DNA of 64,000 nt from Pedobacter cryotolerans (lineage in GTDB: Bacteria > Bacteroidota > Bacteroidia > Sphingobacteriales > Sphingobacteriaceae). Position 1 is the stretch's first letter. Every line of letters starts with the position of its first letter. The DNA is taken from positions 186,001-250,000 of the forward strand of contig NZ_SWBO01000004.1 in the NCBI RefSeq assembly GCF_005116475.1, in the 5' to 3' direction. Below the pieces are notes generated by a model. It had not been told where the DNA came from. It made no database searches and saw nothing but the letters and a program-made list of their open reading frames with translations. A program made the translations under genes and the position numbers. Of the stretch, positions 29,371 through 37,202 are shown piece by piece.

Positions 29371-29922
29371 ATGTCATATTGCACTGTAATTGAAACAATG
29401 CCCGAAGAAAGAAAAGCTTTACACAAAGCCTATCACGATTTTCAATATGGTTTCCCCATACACAATGACAATGAACTTTTTTGCAGATTGGTATTAGAAA
29501 TTAACCAAGCGGGTTTAAGTTGGGAGTTGATTTTAAAAAAGCAGCAATCATTTAGAGATGCTTATGCCAATTTCAATATTAAAAAAGTAGCGGCCTTTAC
29601 CGAAGTGGATAGAGAAAGATTACTAAACGATTCGGGCATTATCCGCAACCGATTGAAAATTAACGCAGCCATTGAAAACGCAAAAACAATAGTATTGCTG
29701 CAGCAAGAATTTGGTTCTTTCGAAAAATGGTTAGACCATCATCATCCTAAAACCAAAGCCGAGTGGGTTAAGCTGTTTAAAATGACTTTTAAATTTACTG
29801 GCGGAGAAATTGTAAACGAATTTTTAATGAGTATTGGTTATTTGCCAGGTGCTCATGATGAGAATTGTTGGGTGAATAAGGAGGTTTTTAAAGTAGGGGT
29901 GAAGTGGAGGGAGAATTTATAG
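29371..29922 (+). CDS. tag: DNA-3-methyladenine glycosylase I
   Basis: Tag removes 3-methyladenine from alkylated DNA, opening base-excision repair. The 183-residue protein has the N-terminal Cys4 (MSYCTVI) and His near 18-20, the glutamate-bearing motif NQAGLSWELILKKQQSF, and the C-terminal GAHDENCW with the His and Cys that complete the zinc site. HhH-like helices fill the middle. It is slightly shorter than E. coli Tag. It is divergent from the MFS gene and single. Confidence 0.94.
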   Translation: MSYCTVIETMPEERKALHKAYHDFQYGFPIHNDNELFCRLVLEINQAGLSWELILKKQQSFRDAYANFNIKKVAAFTEVDRERLLNDSGIIRNRLKINAAIENAKTIVLLQQEFGSFEKWLDHHHPKTKAEWVKLFKMTFKFTGGEIVNEFLMSIGYLPGAHDENCWVNKEVFKVGVKWRENL

Positions 29923-29974
29923 GTTTGGATTAAGCTAAAAAAATTATGCGTATTAGAAAAATGAAGTTAGATAT

Positions 29975-30322
29975 TTACTTAACTCTATTTTCATGTCTTC
30001 CAAATGCATAGCCTAATGCCAAAGTTATAATTGGTATAACTATTTTCCATACAGTTTGAATATCTTCAGTAAAGTCTGGAATTTTTTCGTTTTCCCTAAA
30101 TAACCATCCATTTGCCACTATTAAACAACTCACAATCGTTGCAGAAATAAACGCCCATTTAATTGTTAAGTAAACAATGGAATTTTTAGCATTATCTCCA
30201 GTTCCAATAGTTTTCTGCACTGTGCCCATAGATATTGGAATATCGTCATGGTTATTTGTAATCTTAGCTCTTGTTCTTTTTGGAGGTGAAATATTTTCAT
30301 TCTCAATGTTTATAAAACTCAT
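29975..30322 (-). CDS. Small membrane protein of unknown function, second gene of a pair
   Basis: This is a 115-residue protein: a hydrophilic N-terminal third (NISPPKRTRAKITNNHDDIP), then two membrane helices (about WAFISATIVSCLIVANGWLF and IVIPIITLALGYAFG) and a short charged C-terminus ending RHENRVK. No family is recognised. Its ATG overlaps the TGA of the upstream 131-residue gene (ATGA), showing coupled translation. A soluble protein paired with a two-helix membrane protein is a layout often seen in accessory or defence cassettes, but nothing in the sequence proves that here. Confidence 0.6.
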   Translation of the reverse strand: MSFINIENENISPPKRTRAKITNNHDDIPISMGTVQKTIGTGDNAKNSIVYLTIKWAFISATIVSCLIVANGWLFRENEKIPDFTEDIQTVWKIVIPIITLALGYAFGRHENRVK

Positions 30323-30714
30323 ACATTTTCTCCTAATAATATTGAATAATTGATTATTCTCAACCCATTACTTATATCTAGTGTAGATGCATTAAAATTG
30401 AAATACCAATGTCTATTAAATGCCGAGCCAAACCTTAAAGGCTTCATAGAACCTATTGGTTGTATGGAAGTAAAGTTTATTAAACGCAATTCTACATCTT
30501 TGTCTGTAATGGTAATTAGTTGTGTCTTATAACCCTCAAAATTACTATCTGTAATAAATACAAACTTTAAGGAAAGATCCTCTATAAACAAAGTCAGTGG
30601 ATAGTCATCATTTACTTGAATAGATTTGCTATCTACAACTTCTAGTTCACCAACCTTAGTCATTATATGATTTAGATTGCTAATATTTGTGCTATTATCA
30701 ATTAAATGGGACAT
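30319..30714 (-). CDS. Beta-rich cytosolic protein of unknown function (possibly DUF6864-like), first gene of a pair
   Basis: This is a 131-residue protein with no signal peptide. It is rich in alternating beta strands (PLTLFIEDLSLKFVFITDS; KDVELRLINFTS; RHWYFNFNASTLDISNGLRIINYSILLG). From memory this pattern is like small proteins annotated DUF6864, but I cannot confirm it without a search. It is the first gene of a two-gene unit with a four-base overlap. The unit sits between tag and a field of repeats leading to tmRNA, an arrangement typical of an inserted accessory segment. Confidence 0.55.
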   Translation of the reverse strand: MSHLIDNSTNISNLNHIMTKVGELEVVDSKSIQVNDDYPLTLFIEDLSLKFVFITDSNFEGYKTQLITITDKDVELRLINFTSIQPIGSMKPLRFGSAFNRHWYFNFNASTLDISNGLRIINYSILLGENV

Positions 30715-30880
30715 CTTCTGTTTTCTATTTAAAATCTATGTGTAATGTAATAAATACTAATTATAATTAGCAATTTTGTTTATGTAAAAGTATCTTTTGT
30801 TTATTATTGATTTTACTGATTATGTTTATAATAAAAATTATTGGAATACCAATAAGTTTCTTTCAGAGCAAAATATATAT

Positions 30881-31067
30881 GTGGTTTCGGCAGGTGGGAC
30901 ACCAGCCCATAGAAGAAATATAATTTACAGCATATTAATTTTACCAATACCATTTTGCTTTAATTGTAAACCCGACTTAGCGAGAAATACTTTTTGTTTT
31001 AAACTTACGAAGTCTTTTAAAGCGCAGGCAAGAGACTTCGTAAGTTTTATTAAGACAAAAAGATTGA
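30881..31067. repeat. 187-bp direct repeat, copy 1
   Basis: The block starting GTGGTTTCGGCAGG is repeated at 31197 with only a few differences (offset 316). It contains a long inverted repeat: ACTTACGAAGTCTTTTAAAG (about 31001) with AGAGACTTCGTAAGT (about 31031), and a GGTG-GGA-CACC hairpin near its left end. Confidence 0.93.
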
Positions 31068-31196
31068 CTTATCGGTCGGTGTGTTACCGAAATAAATAAA
31101 ATTTGGTTTCGGCGGGTGGAGACACCAGCCGATAGAAGAAATATAATTCACAGCATATTGACCTATCGGTCGGTGTCTCACCGACAGAAATAATAT

Positions 31197-31383
31197 GTGG
31201 TTTCGGCAGGTGGGACACCAGCCCATAGAAGAAATATAATTCGCAGCATATTAATTTTACCAATACCATTTTGCTTTAATTGTAAACCCGACTTAGCGAG
31301 AAATACTTTTTGTTTTAAACTTACGAAGTCTTTTAAAGCGCTGGCAAGAGACTTCGTAAGTTTGATTAAAACAAAAAGATTGA
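31197..31383. repeat. 187-bp direct repeat, copy 2
   Basis: This is a near-identical copy of 30881-31067. The 129 bases between the copies hold a partial third unit: the GGCGGGTGGAGACACCAGCCG hairpin followed by GATAGAAGAAATATAATTCACAGCATATTGA. The locus therefore grew by unequal duplication of a smaller module. Confidence 0.93.
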
Positions 31384-31502
31384 AGCGAGGGCGGGACTGA
31401 AATCTCAAAAGGATTACTGAATTTCCTTTTCAAAATAACAATTAAATCAACATTTCTTAGTTTTTGCCAATTTGGCTTAACCTAATTTTGGCATTTTATT
31501 TG

Positions 31503-31510
31503 TACATTTG
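31503..31510 (+). promoter_or_regulatory. Candidate -7 box upstream of tmRNA
   Basis: TACATTTG fits the Bacteroidota -7 consensus TAnnTTTG. Transcription would begin about 70 bases before the mature tmRNA 5' end, giving a processed precursor. No clear -33 TTTG at the standard spacing was found. Confidence 0.35.
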
Positions 31511-31584
31511 TGGTTCGGTTATGAGTTTGTTTGCGGTTGTGTTCGACAATTGTAAACTATAAACTGTTAACTGAAAACTGACAT

Positions 31585-31950
31585 GGGGCCGTTTTGGATT
31601 TGACAGGGTGGAGCTAAGTATGTTAGCATGCAGTGCGTTGTACGGAGAGCACTTTAAAGAGAACGTTCAAAACAATAATTGGCGAAAATAACTACGCCTT
31701 AGCTGCCTAATTTAGAATTACGTAAGCTTTTGTCTCGCTAACTGCTGCAATGTTAGGTTAGTAATAGAGGCATCATAATAACAATGCTAGCTTTGATGAG
31801 GGTACGGCATCATCGCGAAACAAAGTATCTAAGGAGAAAGTTAAGGTCGGTTTCCAGCCCGACTGATCCCGACAACTAATTGGAAAATAAGCATGAAGAA
31901 GGCATAATTTATCACACAACTGGACAAGGGTTCGAACCCCTTCGGCTCCA
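31585..31950 (+). ncRNA. ssrA: Transfer-messenger RNA
   Basis: tmRNA with SmpB rescues stalled ribosomes and adds a degradation tag. The 5' end GGGGCCGTTTTGGATTTGACAGGG and the 3' end GGGTTCGAACCCCTTCGGCTCCA form the tRNA-like domain; GGGGCC pairs with GGCTCC. The tag frame is at 31681-31710: GGC GAA AAT AAC TAC GCC TTA GCT GCC TAA, encoding GENNYALAA. This starts with Gly-Glu like other Bacteroidota tags. CCA is not encoded (CCACAAAA follows). The mature length is about 366 bases. A terminator follows at once. Confidence 0.97.
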
Positions 31951-31956
31951 CAAAAT

Positions 31957-31991
31957 AAAAGACCCATCCTTTTGAGAATGGGTCTTTTGTA
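31957..31991 (+). terminator. Terminator of tmRNA
   Basis: Arms AAAAGACCCAT (31957-31967) and ATGGGTCTTTT (31978-31988) have a 10-base loop. A and T tracts on either side could let it serve the convergent aminotransferase gene as well. Confidence 0.92.
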
Positions 31992-32032
31992 ATTTATAAT
32001 AGATTTTATCAAACTTTTATTTAATCTTTAAC

Positions 32033-33232
32033 TTAAACCTTTCTGCCCGGATATTGCGCCAAAGCTACCTCCAAACAATCCATAGCTGCATTTAAATCAT
32101 CAGTATTTAAAACGTAAGCCATACGAACTTCGTTTTTGCCAGAACCAGCGCTCGAGTAGAAACCTGTTGCTGGTGCCATCATTACTGTCGATCCGTTGTG
32201 CTCAAAACTTTCTAACATCCATTGACAAAAAGCATCGGCGTCATCAATCGGGAATTTTGCTACTACATAAAATGCGCCACCTGGGTTAGGACAAAAAACA
32301 CCATCAATATTATTTAATCTACCCACCAAAGTATCACGGCGTAAAGTATATTCTTTGTTTACCTCTTCAAAATAGCTATCAGGCGTATCAACTGCAGCAG
32401 TACCAGCAATTTGCTCTACCATACCCGGACTTAATCTCGCTTGTGCGAATTTTAAGCCAGAAGCAATAACTTCCTTGTTTTTGGTAATTAAACAGCCTAA
32501 ACGAGCACCACAAGCACTATAACGTTTAGAAACTGTATCCATAATTACTACGTTTTCTTCTAAGCCATCTAAATGCATTGGTGAGATAAATTCACGGCCA
32601 TCATAACAGAATTCACGGTAAGCCTCGTCAGAGAATAGGAATAAATCGTATTTTAAACAAAGCGCTTTTAATGCTTCTAATTCTTCTCTGCTGTATAAAT
32701 AGCCTGTTGGATTATTTGGATTACAGATAATAATAGCTTTGGTTTTATCAGTGATTAATTTCTCGAACTCGGCAATAGGAGGTAAAGCGAAGCCATTTTC
32801 GATGTAAGATAAAATAGGTTTAACAACTACGTTGCTCATGCAAGCGAAACCATTGTAATTGGCGTAAAAAGGTTCAGGAATGATAATTTCATCACCTTCG
32901 TTAACGCAAGTTTGCATGGCAATGGTGATAGCTTCAGAACCGCCAACGGTAACCAATATGTTTTCTGGCGTAATGTTGTAACCAAGTTTGTTATAATATT
33001 CAGTAAGTTTTTTTCTATATGAAAGGGTTCCTTCAGAAGGCGTATAAGCCCAAACATCAAAATCAATATTTTTTATAGCGTTTAACATTCCCTCTGGTGT
33101 GGCAATATCTGGCTGACCGATATTTAAATGATAAACTTTTTTACCACTAGCTTTAGCTTTATCGGCAAATGGGGTTAATTTTCTGATAGGTGAAGCGGGC
33201 ATTTGAACCCCTTTTTCTGATATTTTTGGCAT
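32033..33232 (-). CDS. Pyridoxal-phosphate aminotransferase, class I/II
   Basis: This is a 399-residue cytosolic fold-type I aminotransferase, close to aspartate/aromatic aminotransferases. Landmarks are LNIGQPDIATP near the start, VTVGGSEAITIAM, the Asn/Pro motif ICNPNNPTGYLYS at about 172-184, the Asp motif LFSDEAYREF, and the PLP lysine in TVSKRYSACGARLG near 236. The substrate range cannot be set; transamination of aromatic or aspartate-type keto acids would suit the aromatic genes elsewhere in the window. It is transcribed alone, with a terminator upstream and the tmRNA terminator downstream. Confidence 0.92.
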   Translation of the reverse strand: MPKISEKGVQMPASPIRKLTPFADKAKASGKKVYHLNIGQPDIATPEGMLNAIKNIDFDVWAYTPSEGTLSYRKKLTEYYNKLGYNITPENILVTVGGSEAITIAMQTCVNEGDEIIIPEPFYANYNGFACMSNVVVKPILSYIENGFALPPIAEFEKLITDKTKAIIICNPNNPTGYLYSREELEALKALCLKYDLFLFSDEAYREFCYDGREFISPMHLDGLEENVVIMDTVSKRYSACGARLGCLITKNKEVIASGLKFAQARLSPGMVEQIAGTAAVDTPDSYFEEVNKEYTLRRDTLVGRLNNIDGVFCPNPGGAFYVVAKFPIDDADAFCQWMLESFEHNGSTVMMAPATGFYSSAGSGKNEVRMAYVLNTDDLNAAMDCLEVALAQYPGRKV

Positions 33233-33243
33233 GCCACAAAAAT

Positions 33244-33272
33244 AAAAAACCCCGTGATATTATTGGGGTTTT
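33244..33272 (-). terminator. Terminator of the DUF1573 gene
   Basis: On the minus strand AAAACCCC and GGGGTTTT arms have an 11-base loop and are followed by TTTTATTTTT. It separates the DUF1573 gene from the aminotransferase gene. Confidence 0.85.
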
Positions 33273-33339
33273 AAGTGTAAAATAATAATGAAAATAAAAA
33301 AAAACCATCTTTTGATTAGGTTTTAAATGTTATTGTTTT

Positions 33340-33732
33340 TTATTTAGTAGCACCAGCTACCGATTGACCTCTTATGATTAAAACCTTAGTGGTTTGACGG
33401 GCATTTGAGGTTAAGGTAATTTGTTTGTTAAATGGTAAAGCTGCGCCAACTGGTGTAATGGTAACTTTTACAAAGCCTTTTTCGCCACTTTTAATTGGAG
33501 TTTTAGAATATTCGGGCACTGTACAGCCGCAAGTAGTTTCTACATTTGATATAATTAAAGGTGCATCACCAGTGTTGGTAAAATTAAAAGTATAAACTGC
33601 CGCTTTATTCAGCGCAATTTTGCCAAAATCATAAGTCTCGGTCTCGAACTTAAATTCTGCAGGTTTAGTTTGTGCATTTACACCAATTCCAATTCCAAAT
33701 ACCAAGGCTACTACTAAAATTAACTTTTTCAT
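33340..33732 (-). CDS. DUF1573 domain secreted protein
   Basis: This is a 130-residue exported protein. The signal peptide (MKKLILVVALVFGIGIGVNAQ) is followed by one immunoglobulin-like DUF1573 domain: FETETYDFGKI, YTFNFTNTGDAPLIISNVETTCGCTVPEYSK, and the final strand with ITLTSNARQTTKVLIIRG. The TTCGCTVP cysteine pair is the family hallmark. Function is unknown; such proteins are abundant in the Bacteroidota periplasm. It is a single gene with a terminator, divergent from the E1 dehydrogenase gene. Confidence 0.93.
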   Translation of the reverse strand: MKKLILVVALVFGIGIGVNAQTKPAEFKFETETYDFGKIALNKAAVYTFNFTNTGDAPLIISNVETTCGCTVPEYSKTPIKSGEKGFVKVTITPVGAALPFNKQITLTSNARQTTKVLIIRGQSVAGATK

Positions 33733-33894
33733 GTTTTTGTGTTTTATTTAATTCAATAAGAACATTGTCCCAACTTATTATAATGTTGTTTGTTATCTTA
33801 TTGATATTAACAAATTTAATGTTTTTAAAGCTAAACAAAAAGTATTCCAATATTTATATTACACAGAATATTCCATCATAATTAGAAAGAATTG

Positions 33895-33902
33895 TATCTT
33901 TG
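33895..33902 (+). promoter_or_regulatory. Candidate -7 box of the E1 dehydrogenase gene
   Basis: TATCTTTG matches TAnnTTTG 20 bases before the ATG at 33923, so the mRNA leader would be about 15 bases. A good -33 element was not seen. Confidence 0.45.
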
Positions 33903-33922
33903 AGCCCTAACCAATTTTGCCC

Positions 33923-36349
33923 ATGAAGTCAGACAGCAAGCTTACCACCAATCAGATTGACGCTTCGGAATTGAGTTTTAATGACTTTAAGTTGATCGTT
34001 ATAAACGACTATAAAATTGCTTACGAGAGCCGTCAAGCAAGTTTATTAGGAAGAAGAGAGGTGCTTACCGGAAAAGCCAAGTTTGGTATTTTTGGCGATG
34101 GAAAAGAAGTACCTCAAATAGCAATGGCTAAGGCTTTTAAAAAAGGCGATTGGCGCTCAGGTTATTACCGCGATCAAACTTTTGCATTTGCAACTGGAAT
34201 TACAACCATAAAGGAATTTTTTGCCCAATTGTATGCAAATCCGAGTGTAGAAGCAGATCCTTCATCAGCGGGCCGACAGATGAATTGCCATTTTGCAACA
34301 CGCTCTTTAAATGATGATGGCTCTTGGAAAGATTTAACTGATATCAAAAACTGCTCATCGGATATTGCGCCAACTGGCGGACAAATGGCTCGTTTAGTGG
34401 GTTTGGCTTATGCCTCTAAATTATTTAGGCAAAATCCAGAACTCGATTATTTAAAGAATTTTTCTGTTAAAGGAAACGAAGTTGCTTTTGGTACAATTGG
34501 CAATGCGTCAACTTCTGAAGGTGTTTTCTTCGAATCGATAAATGCTGCGGGTGTTTTACAAGTGCCAATGGCGATATCAGTTTGGGATGATGGTTATGGT
34601 ATTTCTGTTCCGGCAAAATATCAAACTACTAAAGAAGATATTTCTGAAATTTTAAAAGGTTTTCAGCGAGAAGAAGGTACAAACGGTTACGAAATATTTA
34701 AAGTAAAAGGTTGGGATTATCCCGCTTTATGCGAAACTTACCAAAAGGCAATTGATGTTTGTAGAGAAGAGCATGTACCTGTTTTGATACATGTTACTGA
34801 GGTTACACAACCGCAAGGTCACTCTACTTCGGGCTCGCATGAGCGATATAAATTAAAAGACCGTTTAGAGTGGGAAAAGGAATACGATTGTATTGTGCAA
34901 ATGCGCAAATGGATGATTGAATCGGCTATTGCTACCGCCGAAGAACTCGATGAATTAGAAAATACCGCAAAGAAATTTGTGAAAGAAATTCAGAAAGAGG
35001 CTTGGAGTGATTTTTTATCGAGCATTAAGGAAGAGCAAACTCAGGTTATTCAAATGATCAATGCTTTTGCGAATGGAAATCCGGTTTTAAGTAAAATTGC
35101 TGCTCAATTGGCTTCTACGCCAGATGCTTTACGAAGAGAGGTGATTTCATCTGCAAGAAAAGCCATACGCCAAAGTGTAAATTTGCCATCGGCAGAGCGT
35201 GATGTTTTGTTGAAATGGTACCAAAAACAAGTTGAAGTTAACGAAGAAAAATATAGTTCTAAATTATTTACTGACGGAATAGAAAGTCCGTTTTTAGTGA
35301 ATAATGTACCTGCAATTTACAGCGAAGACAGTAAAATGTTGGATGGCAGAGAATTGTTAAATGCCTGTTTTGATGCTAATTTTAGCCGAGACCAACGTTT
35401 AGTTGCTTTTGGTGAAGATTTAGGAAACATTGGCGATGTAAACCAAGGTTTTGCAGGTTTACAAGCTAAATTTGGCGATTTAAGAGTTACTGATACTGGT
35501 ATTAGAGAAATGACTATTGTTGGACAAGGAATTGGACTAGCCATGCGTGGTTTAAGACCAATTGCCGAAATACAATATTTAGATTATTTATTATTTGCCT
35601 TAAATATTTTAAGTGATGATTTGGCAAGTTTATCATACCGTACCAAAGCGGGGCAAAAAGCTCCAGTAATTGTACGTACAAGAGGTCACCGTTTAGAAGG
35701 CGTTTGGCATTCTGGCTCTCCAATGGGTATGATTTTGGGCTCATTACGTGGCTTACATATTTGTGTACCACGTAACATGACACAAGCTGCTGGTATGTAC
35801 AACACACTTTTTAGATCTGATGAACCAGCTTTGGTGATAGAATGTTTAAATGGCTATCGTTTAAAAGAAAAACTGCCAGATAATGTTGGCGAATTTACAG
35901 TGCCATTAGGCAAAGCCGAAATTATTAAAGAAGGTACAGATCTCACGGTAGTTACTTATGGCTCTACTTTACGTATTGTAGAAGAAGCAGCTGAAGAATT
36001 AGAAGAGTTGGGTATTTCAATTGAAATTATTGATCCGCAAACTTTATTGCCATTTGATACAGACCAGCTTTGCAAAAAATCATTAGCTAAAACTAACAAG
36101 CTTTTAGTGGTTGATGAAGATGTGCCTGGTGGAGGCTCTGCTTATATTTTGCAGCAAATTTTAGAAGTGCAGCAGGGTTACTATTTATTAGATGCGCAAC
36201 CAAAAACTTTAACGGCCAAAGCACACCGTCCGCCGTATGGCTCTGATGGAGATTATTTTTCTAAACCATCTGTAGATGATGTTATTGAGGCAATTTATGC
36301 CATGATGAATGAGGCGAATTCAGCCAAATTTCCTGCATTGTTTAAATAA
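33923..36349 (+). CDS. Fused alpha/beta E1 subunit of a 2-oxoacid dehydrogenase complex
   Basis: This 808-residue protein joins the E1 alpha and beta chains, as is usual in Bacteroidota branched-chain or generic 2-oxoacid dehydrogenases. The complex decarboxylates a 2-oxoacid with thiamine diphosphate and passes the acyl group to E2. Alpha half: RREVLTGKAKFG, SAGRQMNCHFATRS, and the ThDP site as TIGNASTSEGVFFESINAAG...WDDGYGIS, in which the canonical GDG and NN are altered. Beta half, from about residue 470: FGEDLGNIGDVNQGF, TDTGIREMTIVGQGIGLAM, and the C-terminal DEDVPGGGSAYI. The ATG at 33923 is chosen over an upstream TTG. E2 and E3 are not nearby. Confidence 0.92.
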   Translation: MKSDSKLTTNQIDASELSFNDFKLIVINDYKIAYESRQASLLGRREVLTGKAKFGIFGDGKEVPQIAMAKAFKKGDWRSGYYRDQTFAFATGITTIKEFFAQLYANPSVEADPSSAGRQMNCHFATRSLNDDGSWKDLTDIKNCSSDIAPTGGQMARLVGLAYASKLFRQNPELDYLKNFSVKGNEVAFGTIGNASTSEGVFFESINAAGVLQVPMAISVWDDGYGISVPAKYQTTKEDISEILKGFQREEGTNGYEIFKVKGWDYPALCETYQKAIDVCREEHVPVLIHVTEVTQPQGHSTSGSHERYKLKDRLEWEKEYDCIVQMRKWMIESAIATAEELDELENTAKKFVKEIQKEAWSDFLSSIKEEQTQVIQMINAFANGNPVLSKIAAQLASTPDALRREVISSARKAIRQSVNLPSAERDVLLKWYQKQVEVNEEKYSSKLFTDGIESPFLVNNVPAIYSEDSKMLDGRELLNACFDANFSRDQRLVAFGEDLGNIGDVNQGFAGLQAKFGDLRVTDTGIREMTIVGQGIGLAMRGLRPIAEIQYLDYLLFALNILSDDLASLSYRTKAGQKAPVIVRTRGHRLEGVWHSGSPMGMILGSLRGLHICVPRNMTQAAGMYNTLFRSDEPALVIECLNGYRLKEKLPDNVGEFTVPLGKAEIIKEGTDLTVVTYGSTLRIVEEAAEELEELGISIEIIDPQTLLPFDTDQLCKKSLAKTNKLLVVDEDVPGGGSAYILQQILEVQQGYYLLDAQPKTLTAKAHRPPYGSDGDYFSKPSVDDVIEAIYAMMNEANSAKFPALFK

Positions 36350-36375
36350 TGAATATTGTTTTTAATTAAAAATTT

Positions 36376-36407
36376 AAGGCTTCGGAAATTATATCGAAGC
36401 CTTTTTT
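36376..36407 (+). terminator. Terminator after the E1 gene
   Basis: Arms AAGGCTTCG (36376-36384) and CGAAGCCTT (36395-36403) are followed by TTTTT. It lies between convergent genes and may act in both directions. Confidence 0.9.
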
Positions 36408-36418
36408 ATGTTTTTAAC

Positions 36419-37024
36419 CTATTGATGTTTCTTCTCGCCAGTAAATAATTTCTCTCCCGCTAAAATTTCAATAGCTAAATCATTTTCTTTTGGAGGTACA
36501 GGACAACGATAGCCGTCGCTGTAAGCACAATAGGGGTTATAAGCTTTGTTAAAATCGATTTCTATCTTTTTATTTTTGATTTTAGTTAAGTCTAAATCGA
36601 TGTATCTTCCGCCACCATAAGTTGTAGTAGTGTTTGTTTCATCGGTAAAAGGTAAAAAAAGTAAATTTTTATAAGCTGGGTTAACCATTAAACCAATGTT
36701 TCTATACAGCGTTAGTTCTAAAGGCTTATCATTTAATATAAACTTAACTTTCGCATAGCGGATAAAATCTTTGCTTGTGCCATCGTAAGTTGGCATTTTA
36801 AAAATCTTTTCGTTTTTTAGAAGTTTTACTATAGCTATAATGCTATAAGTGTTATCTGGCTCAAAAAATTGGAGGTTTTTTAAGTCGGCTTCTTTTATAG
36901 GAGATTGTGTTTCTTTTAAGAAATCTTCTTTATAAGCTTCTCTATGTTTGGCAATTTGCTCTTTGTAGCTTTGAGCAAACACATTAGAACTGATAAATGC
37001 CATTAAAATGATGAGAAATTTCAT
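36419..37024 (-). CDS. DUF1684 domain secreted protein
   Basis: This is a 201-residue protein with a signal peptide (MKFLIILMAFISSNVFAQ). The DUF1684 hallmark is the C-terminal run FNKAYNPYCAYSDGYRCPVPPKEN followed by LAIEILAGEK; earlier TYGGGRYIDLDL is also typical. Function is unknown; the motif suggests a metal- or ligand-binding beta barrel. It converges with the E1 gene and is separated from aroC by an inverted repeat, so it is unlikely to share its regulation. Confidence 0.9.
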   Translation of the reverse strand: MKFLIILMAFISSNVFAQSYKEQIAKHREAYKEDFLKETQSPIKEADLKNLQFFEPDNTYSIIAIVKLLKNEKIFKMPTYDGTSKDFIRYAKVKFILNDKPLELTLYRNIGLMVNPAYKNLLFLPFTDETNTTTTYGGGRYIDLDLTKIKNKKIEIDFNKAYNPYCAYSDGYRCPVPPKENDLAIEILAGEKLFTGEKKHQ

Positions 37025-37070
37025 AGACTAAGAAACTGTTTAAAAATAGAATTTAAATATTACTGTCAGT

Positions 37071-37116
37071 CTGAGCGTAGTCGAAGACCCTACATAAACC
37101 CTTCGACTACGCTCAG
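37071..37116. repeat. REP-like inverted repeat of the CTGAGCGTAGTCGAAG family
   Basis: Perfect 16-bp arms CTGAGCGTAGTCGAAG (37071-37086) and CTTCGACTACGCTCAG (37101-37116) enclose 14 bases. Single arms of the same family occur at about 1447, 1524 and 29203 and a partial one near 42251. The location is between the DUF1684 and aroC genes. Confidence 0.95.
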
Positions 37117-37202
37117 GGTGACTACGCATTACGAAAATTATTTGGTCGAAATTTAAACAGTTTCTAATAAAAAGTAAATCTATTTATTCTCAATTGAACT
37201 AA

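Larger units (their letters stand above)
30715..31584. other. Long intergenic stretch of duplicated repeats upstream of tmRNA
   Basis: These 870 bases hold no supported protein gene; the several open frames here are all inside repeats. They contain two copies of a 187-bp block, three GGTG...CACC hairpin motifs with the following CATAGAAGAAATATAAT or GATAGAAGAAATATAAT, and an oppositely oriented CGGTCGGTGTCTCACCGAC hairpin at about 31168-31186. The right 130 bases, without repeats, should carry the tmRNA promoter. Confidence 0.7.

Noticed and set aside
30797..31408. Several overlapping open frames
   Set aside because: They lie inside the duplicated repeats, and the encoded peptides repeat the same repeat-derived sequence in both strands.
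31773..32012. Open frame across tmRNA and its terminator
   Set aside because: It is antisense to tmRNA and to a terminator; no coding features.
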